From Paenibacillus tengchongensis (GTDB lineage Bacteria > Bacillota > Bacilli > Paenibacillales > Paenibacillaceae), in the NCBI RefSeq assembly GCF_008973665.1, contig NZ_WACP01000010.1, positions 1-64,000 on the forward strand: a stretch of DNA of 64,000 bases. The letters run 5' to 3'. The stretch's first letter is position 1. Each line of letters begins with the position of its first letter. Below, in pieces: positions 27,044 to 35,776 of this stretch. A program made the position numbers and the translations under genes. The notes below the pieces were generated by a model. It had not been told where the DNA came from, searched no databases, and worked only from the letters and a program-made list of their open reading frames with translations.

Positions 27044-27310
27044 TTATTTTGTAATATTAAAATCCTCTCCTAAGTTTAATTTTTTTTCTATATATTCACT
27101 CAGTGTATTTAATGTGGGGAATTTCGAAAAATCAAGTGCATCATCATCAAATTCTATATTGAAATACTCTTCTATACCGACTACCAATCTTACGAATGTA
27201 ATAGAATTCACGTCCAATAACATGGATCCATCGTTCTGTATAAAAATAATCCTCTTATCATCAATTGTTATAGCATTTGCTATTTCAATAATTTTTTCAT
27301 TTAAGGTCAT
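27044..27310 (-). CDS. Acyl/peptidyl carrier protein 2
   Basis: An 88-residue acidic four-helix protein. The phosphopantetheine-attachment motif reads LLDVNSITFVRLVVGIEEYF with Ser36, instead of the classic DSL, and is followed by the expected helix II and FPTLNTLSEYIEKKL. It would carry an acyl or aminoacyl thioester for the BtrH-like protein that follows 31 bp downstream. The phosphopantetheinyl transferase must come from elsewhere, as none is in the window. Confidence 0.8.
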   Translation of the reverse strand: MTLNEKIIEIANAITIDDKRIIFIQNDGSMLLDVNSITFVRLVVGIEEYFNIEFDDDALDFSKFPTLNTLSEYIEKKLNLGEDFNITK

Positions 27311-27343
27311 TCAACTCACTCCATTCAATATTTTTCATAGAAC

Positions 27344-28399
27344 CTAATGATCATCATCAATATATGCATAAAGCTTTAACCACTTATGTTCTATGATGTA
27401 ATTACTATTTATATTTCTGATTATTTCTTCAATAACCATGGGATCATCTTCTAAATGATAAGTACATATTGAAAGTTTCGGAGAGTACTTCCTTATTGTA
27501 TTTGCTGCTCCAAGCAACATAAATCGTTCAGCACCTTCAATATCTGCCTTAATAAAGGATACTTTAGTAATATTATTTTCCTTTACATAATCGTCAATAG
27601 TAGTTACTAGACAATTTATTTTTTCATCGTATTCGTTTTTAAATACCATAGAACTGCCTGTCTCCCGGCCTTGTGGTACCGAAAACTCTACAGTGCATTT
27701 CTTATCGGATAGCCCCATATTACATATGTTGTATAGAGAGGGCTCATAATGGCTCAAGTTTTCCTTAAGAGTAGTAAATGTCCGTGGTATAGGCTCAAAT
27801 GCGTGAATCTGGCAACCTTTAGATAAGGCTATTGCTGAAAAAGAACCTATATTTGCTCCGCAGTCAAAAACAATATCTCCTTGTTGTAAAGCCACGCTAT
27901 TATATTCAAATGGCCCTTCTTCAGGCATAGATAAATCTGAAAACAAACTTGGTAAAATAGAATCACCCAGTTGGACTTTACAATTTTCTTCCATAAAAAA
28001 ATTATCAATAGTATAATTACCAATTTTAATAGTGGTTGATTTAGTATCTACATTTCTTTCATTAAGATAGTTAATATAATAGTTATTGTAGAGAACTTTA
28101 ATATCCTTCTTTGAGAGTCCAATAATATTACTTCGTGAGTACTGATGCAGTAATTTAAGAATTATATGCTTATTTTCTGATTTAGCATTATTACAAATTA
28201 AAATTTTGTATTCTTGATCACCTATTTTATCTGCTTCATCATTCAATATCATATCCCTTACGTAATTACAGTCAGTGAAAAAGTACACTTTTTCTGCTTG
28301 TAGTCCTGTTAAGATTTTTACAATGTGGTCTTCCATATAATTTGAAATGAAAAGGATAATTTTTCTCTTTTCAATTAAATTAATAATATTATTTTTCAT
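27344..28399 (-). CDS. FkbM-family methyltransferase
   Basis: A 351-residue protein. The last 190 residues are an FkbM-type SAM-dependent O-methyltransferase: VFDCGANIGSFSAIAL (SAM-binding motif I, from about residue 177), HAFEPIPRTFTTLKENL, and FIKADIEGAERFMLLGA. The first 150 residues are extra and of unknown role, perhaps a Rossmann-like substrate domain. FkbM proteins methylate sugar or polyketide hydroxyls, so O-methylation of the cyclitol is plausible. SAM may be supplied by the cluster's own synthetase. Ribosome site GTGAGGG. Confidence 0.88.
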   Translation of the reverse strand: MKNNIINLIEKRKIILFISNYMEDHIVKILTGLQAEKVYFFTDCNYVRDMILNDEADKIGDQEYKILICNNAKSENKHIILKLLHQYSRSNIIGLSKKDIKVLYNNYYINYLNERNVDTKSTTIKIGNYTIDNFFMEENCKVQLGDSILPSLFSDLSMPEEGPFEYNSVALQQGDIVFDCGANIGSFSAIALSKGCQIHAFEPIPRTFTTLKENLSHYEPSLYNICNMGLSDKKCTVEFSVPQGRETGSSMVFKNEYDEKINCLVTTIDDYVKENNITKVSFIKADIEGAERFMLLGAANTIRKYSPKLSICTYHLEDDPMVIEEIIRNINSNYIIEHKWLKLYAYIDDDH

Positions 28400-28419
28400 A
28401 ACACAGCCCTCACTTCATA

Positions 28420-29193
28420 TTATGATTTTGCTGTATATCCGCCATCGACCATTAAGTTCTCACCTGTAATAAAACTTGCATCATCAGAAGCTAAGAACAA
28501 TACACTTTTGGCTACTTCCTCTGGTGTACCCACCCTCTGGAGTAAATGTTTGCCTCCAATTTCGGGGTGTCTATCAGCTTCCTCACGATTGACTCCATAA
28601 TCTCTGCCTATATAAAACTCGTTATTTTTTGTCCATATCGTTCCCGGACAAACGTTATTTACTCGAATGTTATATTTCGCTAAATCCATCGCCAGGCATC
28701 TGGCCATATTAACAACAGCACCTTTAGAGGTGTTATACGTTAAATATTCTGGCTGAGCAATGAATCCTGATATGGAGGCGATATTTACAATTGCACTGCT
28801 TTTGTTTTTTTTCATAGCTTCAAGACAATATTTTACGCAAGTAACGTATCCAACCACATTAGTCATAAAGACCGCCTGCCACTCCTCCACAGAAGCATCT
28901 ATTCCCTTTATTATGCCTTTGGCAGCACAGTTCACAAGAATATGAATAGCACCGAAATGCCTATAAACCTTATCTGACATTGCAGCTATATCTTCTTCCT
29001 TTGATACATCTGCATATATGAATAATGTTTCAAATCCCATTTTATTCAATTCCTCTTGTAGCGCCGTTCCTTTTTCAATATCAAAGTCAACAATAGCTAC
29101 TTTTGCACCTTCTTTAGCAAAATTTTCACAAGTAGCTCTACCTATTCCTTGCGCACCACCCGTCACAATAACTACTTTGTCTAAAAATCTCAT
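28420..29193 (-). CDS. Short-chain dehydrogenase/reductase 2
   Basis: A 257-residue classical SDR. It has the NAD(P)-binding TGGAQGIGRA motif, an aspartate at the end of beta-2 (AIVDFDIEKG, favouring NAD), the NCAAKG motif, a catalytic Ser in NIASISG, the YNTSK catalytic Tyr/Lys pair and the C-terminal GENLMVDGGYTA. In context it may oxidise a hydroxyl of inositol or a derivative to a ketone. The substrate is not readable from sequence. GTGAGGA precedes the ATG. Confidence 0.9.
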   Translation of the reverse strand: MRFLDKVVIVTGGAQGIGRATCENFAKEGAKVAIVDFDIEKGTALQEELNKMGFETLFIYADVSKEEDIAAMSDKVYRHFGAIHILVNCAAKGIIKGIDASVEEWQAVFMTNVVGYVTCVKYCLEAMKKNKSSAIVNIASISGFIAQPEYLTYNTSKGAVVNMARCLAMDLAKYNIRVNNVCPGTIWTKNNEFYIGRDYGVNREEADRHPEIGGKHLLQRVGTPEEVAKSVLFLASDDASFITGENLMVDGGYTAKS

Positions 29194-29226
29194 TAAGGAT
29201 TCCTCACTTTTTTTGGTTTTTAATAA

Positions 29227-30042
29227 CTATACAAAAAAACGCTCAATCAATTTATATCTATACTCATACGGAATTTCTAACCCCTTTAAACTGTCAATGC
29301 TGTGACTATCTTCTATCACTCCGTGATAATCACTTCCCCCGCTTATGATCAGTTTTTTATTATTAGTCATCTCTATTAAGTGTGATGTTTCTTTCTGAGT
29401 ATGTTTTGGATAAAAACATTCCATCCCGTTAATACCCAGTTCTATTAAATTGGAAAAAATTGAGTTTATTCTATTCATATTTCTGGTAATTCTCATCGGA
29501 TGTGCTAAAACCGCAAACCCTCCTGAGGCATGAATGCATGCAATGGCGTTTTCAACCGGTACAGCCGCTTCAACATTTATCTTTAACAGTATCCTGTCAA
29601 GATAATAACTGAATGCCTCTTTTTTATTGGCTACATAACCTTTTTGGATCAATTGTCGAGTGATCTCATTCAAGTTTGCGTGACGGACTTTTAAGCAGCT
29701 ATAATCTAATTTGACATTTTCTCTGGAAAGATAAAAAAGAACTTTTAGAATTTTCTGGGATTGTATTTTATTAATATCCTTTATTAAGGAGTCTAATTCG
29801 GCACAAGGAGATAACTTATATCCCAATATGTGTATTATTTTTCCTTCATAAGACACAGAAAACTCTGCCCCATTTACTAATTTAACTTTATGAAACGAAC
29901 TATCAGCCGGCAAAGTCAGCTGATTATGATCTGTGAAGGAGGCATATTCCACTCCGCTCTTCTCTAGCTGGCCTATTAAAGCGGATGGTGTATGAGCTCC
30001 ATCAGAGTGACATGTGTGTATATGAAGATCTATTTTACACAT
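29227..30042 (-). CDS. PHP-domain phosphoesterase
   Basis: A 271-residue protein of the PHP family (TrpH/YciV type). It shows the metal-binding motifs DLHIHTCHSDG at the N-terminus, FTDHNQL, NGAEFSV, VLAHPMRI and SGGSDYHG. Such proteins hydrolyse phosphate esters or oligonucleotides. Together with SurE it gives the cluster two phosphatases, which fits a route with phosphorylated intermediates. AGAGGG precedes the start. Confidence 0.88.
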   Translation of the reverse strand: MCKIDLHIHTCHSDGAHTPSALIGQLEKSGVEYASFTDHNQLTLPADSSFHKVKLVNGAEFSVSYEGKIIHILGYKLSPCAELDSLIKDINKIQSQKILKVLFYLSRENVKLDYSCLKVRHANLNEITRQLIQKGYVANKKEAFSYYLDRILLKINVEAAVPVENAIACIHASGGFAVLAHPMRITRNMNRINSIFSNLIELGINGMECFYPKHTQKETSHLIEMTNNKKLIISGGSDYHGVIEDSHSIDSLKGLEIPYEYRYKLIERFFV

Positions 30043-30046
30043 TTAT

Positions 30047-30580
30047 TTAATCCCTCTTTCTTTGTTCATGCCACTCGGCACAAATAAGCTCTGTAACCTT
30101 TTTCATATCTTTATTGTTTCTAACCAACATCACTTTACTTCCCTCCTTCACTGTAATACTGTTCTTAAAAAATAAATGCTGATTGACGGCATATCTTAAT
30201 AAACCTTCTTTTGACAATAAGAAAAGAATATTTTCTTCATTACCCCCACAGACTTTTGTTTTATGTAACATCCTTTTTATACTTCGTTTTATTATTCTAA
30301 ACAGAAGAACTGGTAGTGATATTTCCATTTTTATCAGAATAGTTGCACGAGTATTCAGATATTCACTGGCAAGTTCATAATAACCATCAATAATCCATTC
30401 ATTGTTGTCTGCTATTGTTTTAACATCTTTAATAAAGTCTTCATCTTCTGGTCGGCTCCAATTACTTTTCCAATAAAAATTATCCAACTCATAAGTACAA
30501 ACATTTAGCTTTTCAGAAAGTAAATGACTAAAATAAGTTTTACCTGCTCCAGGCGGACCGATTATCCATACTCTACTCAT
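30047..30580 (-). CDS. P-loop kinase, FlaR/adenylate-kinase-like
   Basis: A protein of about 177 residues. A Walker A motif (GPPGAGKTYFSHLL) is followed by ELDNFYWKSNW and WIIDGYY, as in topology-modulation-protein FlaR relatives of the adenylate kinase family. The enzyme probably phosphorylates a small molecule. The ATG at 30580 overlaps the stop of the preceding kinase gene (ATGAGTAG), so translation is coupled. A GTG three codons upstream is an alternative start. Confidence 0.82.
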   Translation of the reverse strand: MSRVWIIGPPGAGKTYFSHLLSEKLNVCTYELDNFYWKSNWSRPEDEDFIKDVKTIADNNEWIIDGYYELASEYLNTRATILIKMEISLPVLLFRIIKRSIKRMLHKTKVCGGNEENILFLLSKEGLLRYAVNQHLFFKNSITVKEGSKVMLVRNNKDMKKVTELICAEWHEQRKRD

Positions 30581-31634
30581 CAATAACACTACTTATCCAT
30601 GCACTGGTTAAATGCATATGTTCTATATTCTGTTTTATTGCATACATCTCAATGTTTAAAAAATCAGGAAATAAAACTTCGAGTCCATTCGCTTCAGGAA
30701 AAAAATCTTTAAAATCCAAGAAATACTTGTTAATATCTACATCCAAGTTGTTCTCTAAATATAATAACTTTTCATTTTTATCTAATTTTTTTACTTGGAA
30801 ATCGTTTTCACTCCAAAATTCAGGGAAAATTATCTTATCGACTTTATACTCAGGCACTATTTCACAGCCAAATAATCTGCACATATCAGCGGGATACAAA
30901 AATATATGGTTAGATAGTTCTTCTATAAAATTATCAGGGTGCTCTAATGAATGAGAAAAATCAAAATCTTTTAAAACATTTTCCATAGATTGGATTGCAT
31001 CTTTACGTATAGATAAGGCTCTAGGCCAACCATATCCCAGGAATTCTCCCTTTTCATTAATTGTGATAGATAGATCATCGTTAGATACAAACTTGCCTTC
31101 TCCTTTTGATAATAAGGATAGAATAGAACTGGTTTTCCCAGCCTTCTTCGGCCCCATAAAACAGATACCTTTATCTTTATAAACAACCATACCTGAATGA
31201 AAAAAAGAAATACGCTCATCCAATAACAGGTGTTTTAAGATGTCCCTGCACAAACGAACAGCGATCTGCAATCTCAATCGACGATCCTGCGGTTGTAGAA
31301 TACATATAGATTTTTCACCTGGATTAAACAGATATTCCCGCTTCGGTTCTAAATCACCTTTGAAAGATGGGGTTATACTTTCCCAGCCAGTCCGCTGATT
31401 CAGGTTAGAATAATCGACAAAAATTGACCAATACCTTTGATCGTTTATGCTAGTTGTAGTCACCTCAAAGAAGGGTTCTACTTTGTCTTTAATAAACTGA
31501 ATATCATCCTTCATAACTAAAACAAACACCTTATGCTGTTTCCTCTTAATTTCAACCCAAGATAAATCCAATGTATAATCATCTCCACAGTATTTTAGAA
31601 TATCAACTTCTGTATAATTGGACGCAGTTGACAT
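30573..31634 (-). CDS. HPr-kinase-like P-loop protein
   Basis: A 353-residue protein. The centre matches the HprK C-terminal fold: HSGMVVYKDKGICFMGPKKA, GKTSSILSLLSKGEG (Walker A), then FVSNDDLSI. Proteins of this type, lacking the HPr-binding domain, are frequent in ribosomal and nonribosomal peptide clusters, often next to PF14907-type nucleotidyltransferases, as here. Their substrates are mostly unknown; a hydroxyl of the pathway intermediate is a fair guess. The start lies 40 bp inside the 3' end of the upstream kinase gene. Confidence 0.78.
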   Translation of the reverse strand: MSTASNYTEVDILKYCGDDYTLDLSWVEIKRKQHKVFVLVMKDDIQFIKDKVEPFFEVTTTSINDQRYWSIFVDYSNLNQRTGWESITPSFKGDLEPKREYLFNPGEKSICILQPQDRRLRLQIAVRLCRDILKHLLLDERISFFHSGMVVYKDKGICFMGPKKAGKTSSILSLLSKGEGKFVSNDDLSITINEKGEFLGYGWPRALSIRKDAIQSMENVLKDFDFSHSLEHPDNFIEELSNHIFLYPADMCRLFGCEIVPEYKVDKIIFPEFWSENDFQVKKLDKNEKLLYLENNLDVDINKYFLDFKDFFPEANGLEVLFPDFLNIEMYAIKQNIEHMHLTSAWISSVIDE

Positions 31635-32584
31635 TCGGCCATCTCAGAACCATTAAATGTCCAATTTATGTACCATAGTAGTTTATCAACATTATTACCG
31701 AAGCTCAGAAGGTGCTCTGGTTTTGGAATATAAGCGACTCCTAGTATTAATGGAATAAGGTGAATTTCTTCTTTGGTTAATTTCGCCACATTATGATATT
31801 GAGCTAAAAATCTCTCTGCCATACCCACATTTATAGCGAATGAATTATGCATACATCTGGATAGCAAATAGAAAGCCTTTGCAAAGTCAGAGACCCTTGG
31901 GCCTATTTTTGAATTATCCCAATCAATTACAGCCGAAAGGCCGTCATCATTAAAAATAAGGTTTCTGCTATGGAAATCCCCATGATTAATTACGTTCTTC
32001 AAATTCATCATTTGATACCCTGATTCTGAACTCCTCTTAATAAGAGCCGCATAATGTTTAGTCATCCTCGAAAGCGTATGATTATCTACAAACTTTCTGA
32101 TTATTTCTGTTGAACGTTTTAATTTCTTTTCTCCTTCATTCGTCCAATAAACAAAATCTTCAATGGTATCATTATTATTTTTATCAACATCCATACTGTG
32201 AAGTTTTAATAATACATTTATGCAGCTCTTAGTATCATTTCTATCTCCGAGTTTATGAAACCGGCCGTTAACATAAGGCCTCAACTGCCATAGATAGGAG
32301 TTATGTACAAGTACAGTGTCACCACTTTTTGTAAAAACATTAGGCTTAAAGGGGATCTTAGTTTCTGCCAGTTTAGATGACAGCCAGTTTTGAAATTCAA
32401 TGAATTTTTCCGGATGATGCATTGGCATTCTCTTTAAAACATAATCTCCGTTTGAGGTATGAACCTTCCAATTCATATTTGAACTTCCATTATATAAATC
32501 TTCATAGGATACCAGCTTTTCCCCATATTGCTGCAATGCATCTTCTATATGATTTTTCATATTCAACATCAAACTCTTTTTCAT
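31595..32584 (-). CDS. APH/choline-kinase-like phosphotransferase
   Basis: A 329-residue protein of the aminoglycoside phosphotransferase superfamily (CotS/homoserine-kinase type). INHGDFHSRNLIF holds the catalytic Asp and Asn, and AVIDWDNSKIGPRVSDFAKA the metal-binding Asp. In the N-lobe, YVLKRMP gives the ATP-binding Lys. Enzymes of this fold phosphorylate aminoglycosides, choline, inositol-like cyclitols or spectinomycin-type compounds. Here it could protect the producer by inactivating the product or phosphorylate an intermediate before export. Confidence 0.85.
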   Translation of the reverse strand: MKKSLMLNMKNHIEDALQQYGEKLVSYEDLYNGSSNMNWKVHTSNGDYVLKRMPMHHPEKFIEFQNWLSSKLAETKIPFKPNVFTKSGDTVLVHNSYLWQLRPYVNGRFHKLGDRNDTKSCINVLLKLHSMDVDKNNNDTIEDFVYWTNEGEKKLKRSTEIIRKFVDNHTLSRMTKHYAALIKRSSESGYQMMNLKNVINHGDFHSRNLIFNDDGLSAVIDWDNSKIGPRVSDFAKAFYLLSRCMHNSFAINVGMAERFLAQYHNVAKLTKEEIHLIPLILGVAYIPKPEHLLSFGNNVDKLLWYINWTFNGSEMAECQLRPIIQKLIF

Positions 32585-32599
32585 AGTATTTTTGAAATT

Positions 32600-33292
32600 T
32601 TATTTAAATAACCAATTTAATTCCGAATCATTCCTGAAAAATTTACCGTTTATATCTTGCTTATTTAGCGCAAATAATCTCTCCATAAAATGTACAGGTT
32701 TACTTGGCAGATCAAGGGCTGACATGGTTCCCATATCTGTCTTTATCCAACCGGGGCACACGGATGTAATGGCTATATCCTGTTCGATTGTGGAGAAATA
32801 CTTCCCAAGGCTAATTGTAAGGGTATTCAGTAGAAGTTTTGACGCCCTATATGCATAGGAATATTCATCAAACTCGCTTATCCTTCCCATACCGCTTGAA
32901 ATATTGATAATTCTCCCATAGCCTTGAGCAATCATAAACGGCATAGTATTATTGATTAATGTATACGGGGCTAAATAGTTTACTTGCAGTGTTTGTTCCA
33001 AATCATCAGGCGTCAACATGGTTATGTTCCCGAAGTTTTTTCTAGGATCATCCAAATATATACCTGCATTGTTAATCAATACATCAATTTGTCCATACCT
33101 TTCAATAACTGTATTTATGGAGTCCTTAACTTGACTCAGATCAGTTAGTTCAAGTTCGACAGAATCACATGGAATTAGTGATTTACCGCGAACGCCTCCA
33201 ATCACAATATGCCCCTTTTCTACCAAAGATTTTACCAATTCAAGTCCTAATCCACGATTGGCACCTGTAACCAAGACAACTTTCCCTTCCAT
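32600..33292 (-). CDS. Short-chain dehydrogenase/reductase 1
   Basis: A 230-residue SDR with TGANRGLGLE (cofactor site), VLINNAGIY, the Ser in INISSGMG and the YRASK catalytic pair. I start at 33292 (MEGKVVLVTG), with GGGGAC 6 bases upstream; the longer frame from 33349 would overlap the adenylation gene and has no good ribosome site. A second dehydrogenase in the cluster suggests two redox steps, or oxidation followed by reduction (epimerisation) of a ring hydroxyl. Confidence 0.88.
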   Translation of the reverse strand: MEGKVVLVTGANRGLGLELVKSLVEKGHIVIGGVRGKSLIPCDSVELELTDLSQVKDSINTVIERYGQIDVLINNAGIYLDDPRKNFGNITMLTPDDLEQTLQVNYLAPYTLINNTMPFMIAQGYGRIINISSGMGRISEFDEYSYAYRASKLLLNTLTISLGKYFSTIEQDIAITSVCPGWIKTDMGTMSALDLPSKPVHFMERLFALNKQDINGKFFRNDSELNWLFK

Positions 33293-33323
33293 AATTGTCC
33301 CCAATCCACTGCTTTTGTGAAAA

Positions 33324-34808
33324 TTATGACTTTTGATGAATTCCGGCATCCAATTTTAGCTCTGTATAATTTAGTTTTCCATTAATCATTACGGGTAGAC
33401 TTTTTTTCCAAATATATATAATTGGAATCATATAGTCTGAAAGCTGTTTTTTTAATGAGTCAATAATTTTTTCTCTTTCAATCTGTTCTTCAGCTTGATA
33501 GAAACAGACTATTAAATTTGTTTCTGTTAATATAACCGCAGCTCTGCTAATATTTGAGATACACCTCTCAATAGTTTTCTCAATCTCATCAAGCTCAACT
33601 CTAAAACCCTTTATCTTTACCTGACGATCTAATCTACCGCATATCTCCAGTTCATCGTTCTCGTTCATTCGTCCTAAATCACCGGTTCGATACAGCCTGC
33701 TTCCCTTTTCATTAATAAAAAAATGTTTTTGAGTAAGTTCTTTTTTATTTAGATAACCTCTGGCAACAGCCGGTCCACCAATACATATTTCCCCTGTTAG
33801 AGATTCATTAGCCTCCTTCTGATCAATAAAAACGTTATACCCTCTTAGTGAATTTCCTATGCTTACCGGCTTATTGGGATCAAATCGTGCTGCTGTTGCC
33901 CAAATGGTAGCTTCTGTAGGACCGTAACAATTATATATGTCGGCTTTGGTATACCTGTATAATTTTCCAATTAAGACTTCCGGGAATTTTTCCCCTCCGA
34001 TCAGTAGTTTACGCATTTGTTGAAAAAATTGAAGATCCGTATCAAAATAATCCAGAAAAAACTGCAGATAAGTTGGTGTAAACTGTAAGACATTTACCTT
34101 TTCCTTTAGCATGATATCTCTTAATAGTTTTGGATTAAGTTTTTGTCTCCTATTGACCAAAATACAAGTAGCACCGTATGCCAATGAAACCAAGGTTTCC
34201 AAAATAGAGATATCAAAAGTGAAAGAAGTACTTGCCAATACGCGAGCGTCATACTTTTCGAATTCCAGAACATCGTTTATTGCATCAAGAAAAGTATTAA
34301 AACTCTGATCCTCGATTATAACTCCTTTTGGATAACCTGTTGAGCCTGAAGTGTACATAATATACATCATGTCATCAGGTTCTCTTTCAGGGAGAATTTG
34401 AGTGACTTCCCCTCGATAAACTTCATTTAATACTTCGCAATTAATGATATGTATTGTGAACATGTTTACTGTATTTAAGTTGAAGGTTTTATTAATAATC
34501 AGATAATCCAGTTTGGCATCACTGATAATATAGTGTAATTTCTCAGTTGGCACTTTTTCATCAATGGGTAAATAAGCTGCTCCTGAAAAAATCACAGCCA
34601 TAATGTTTATAAGAACTTCTAGGGATTCATCTGTAACTATGCCTACAATTGTATCCTTCTTAACACCTAAACGAACTAATATTGCAGCTCTTTCTTTGAC
34701 GCAAGTTATTAATTCGCCATATGTCAGCCTTTCCTTAGTTGTGATAATCGCAGACTTATACTTTTTTTCCAAGGCAGTAGAATTCAACAAATCTATAAAT
34801 GTTTTCAT
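33324..34808 (-). CDS. Stand-alone NRPS adenylation domain, predicted glycine-activating
   Basis: A 494-residue amino acid:carrier protein ligase with all core motifs: A3 YTSGSTGYPKG (152-162), A5 NCYGPTEATIW (293-303), A7 YRTGD, A8 GRLDRQVKIKGFRVELDEIE and A10 NGKLNY with the catalytic Lys. By hand alignment to GrsA the pocket residues are D199 I200 L203 Q242 L269 G271 C294 I302 W303 plus Lys, that is DILQLGCIWK. The known glycine code is DILQLGLIWK, so nine of ten agree. It has no condensation or carrier domain of its own. It should load one of the two free carrier proteins with glycine. Confidence 0.9.
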   Translation of the reverse strand: MKTFIDLLNSTALEKKYKSAIITTKERLTYGELITCVKERAAILVRLGVKKDTIVGIVTDESLEVLINIMAVIFSGAAYLPIDEKVPTEKLHYIISDAKLDYLIINKTFNLNTVNMFTIHIINCEVLNEVYRGEVTQILPEREPDDMMYIMYTSGSTGYPKGVIIEDQSFNTFLDAINDVLEFEKYDARVLASTSFTFDISILETLVSLAYGATCILVNRRQKLNPKLLRDIMLKEKVNVLQFTPTYLQFFLDYFDTDLQFFQQMRKLLIGGEKFPEVLIGKLYRYTKADIYNCYGPTEATIWATAARFDPNKPVSIGNSLRGYNVFIDQKEANESLTGEICIGGPAVARGYLNKKELTQKHFFINEKGSRLYRTGDLGRMNENDELEICGRLDRQVKIKGFRVELDEIEKTIERCISNISRAAVILTETNLIVCFYQAEEQIEREKIIDSLKKQLSDYMIPIIYIWKKSLPVMINGKLNYTELKLDAGIHQKS

Positions 34809-34829
34809 AATTAAACTACCCTTCTTATG

Positions 34830-35732
34830 CTATAACATACTTTTAAGAATCCTTCTCATATCCATATCAATTACACTAATCGAGGTTAAATTGCGGATGA
34901 CTTCATCCATTTTTTTGCGTTTATATTTATAGTATTCTATGAAAAGATATACTTGATCTAACATCTTCAGCCTTTGTTTCTGCAAATCACTCAACTCTGC
35001 CCAATCCAGTTCCGGGTAAATATTATTTAAATAATTCAAATATTTTAAAGACCGTTTTGATAATACACGACAAATACCTACTGCATCCCGGGTAGAAGTT
35101 AACATTAAATCATCCAATGGGTCTTGTTGTATAACTTCCAATGCAGAAATTACATTATCTTCACTAATTACTGTTTTTATATGTTCCCAAAATCGGGCCA
35201 CGCTTTTCAGTAAATAATCTGTCTCTGTCTTGACCGTATCAGGCAATGTCATGATATACATCGTATTATCATAACCCGCTTCAAATTTTTTTCTTGTCAA
35301 TGTAAATTCCTTTTTTGAAATGAAATCTATAAATGTTACGTTAGTATTTATATCGGTAAGTAACACCAGATGATTGTCAACCTCACTTAGGTAAGAGGCC
35401 GTACTTAATAAGGAAATTCTTTTCGGTTCAATTTTGACTACCAACGGCAATGAGTGACTTGAATAATTTTTTTCCAATAAAGAAAAACTGCCCGTTTCCA
35501 TATAAAAATTAACTAGATCCATATCATTTCCTATATGGTGCAATCTCCCGACTGAATCATAGGTCAAGTAATTTTGATTATTCTTGAGCATTCCATCCAA
35601 AACAGTATTTAAAGAAAAGAATGAACTATAATAAAGAATCTCCTCATTAAGTCCAAGGTATCGTAGAACCGCACAATAGCAATATTCAAAACAAGTAATA
35701 TTATGACTTTCGGGTATATCGATCTTAAACAT
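34830..35732 (-). CDS. BtrH-N/C39-like protein of the cyclitol cluster
   Basis: A 300-residue protein. The N-terminus HNITCFEYCYCAVLRYLGL resembles the Cys-containing first helix of BtrH-N and C39-like folds (candidate nucleophile Cys14, Cys18 or Cys20), and DNHLVLLTDINTNVTFIDF around His121 resembles the matching His/Asp strand pair. The C-terminal 130 residues are helical and basic. A role as acyltransferase taking the aminoacyl group from the carrier protein is inferred from the fold and from the adjacent adenylation gene. It could also be a structural protein with no catalysis. AGGGG precedes the start. Confidence 0.5.
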   Translation of the reverse strand: MFKIDIPESHNITCFEYCYCAVLRYLGLNEEILYYSSFFSLNTVLDGMLKNNQNYLTYDSVGRLHHIGNDMDLVNFYMETGSFSLLEKNYSSHSLPLVVKIEPKRISLLSTASYLSEVDNHLVLLTDINTNVTFIDFISKKEFTLTRKKFEAGYDNTMYIMTLPDTVKTETDYLLKSVARFWEHIKTVISEDNVISALEVIQQDPLDDLMLTSTRDAVGICRVLSKRSLKYLNYLNNIYPELDWAELSDLQKQRLKMLDQVYLFIEYYKYKRKKMDEVIRNLTSISVIDMDMRRILKSML

Positions 35733-35776
35733 ATTTTCCCCTATCCGAAATACTCGAACAGCTTAAAGTCATTCGC

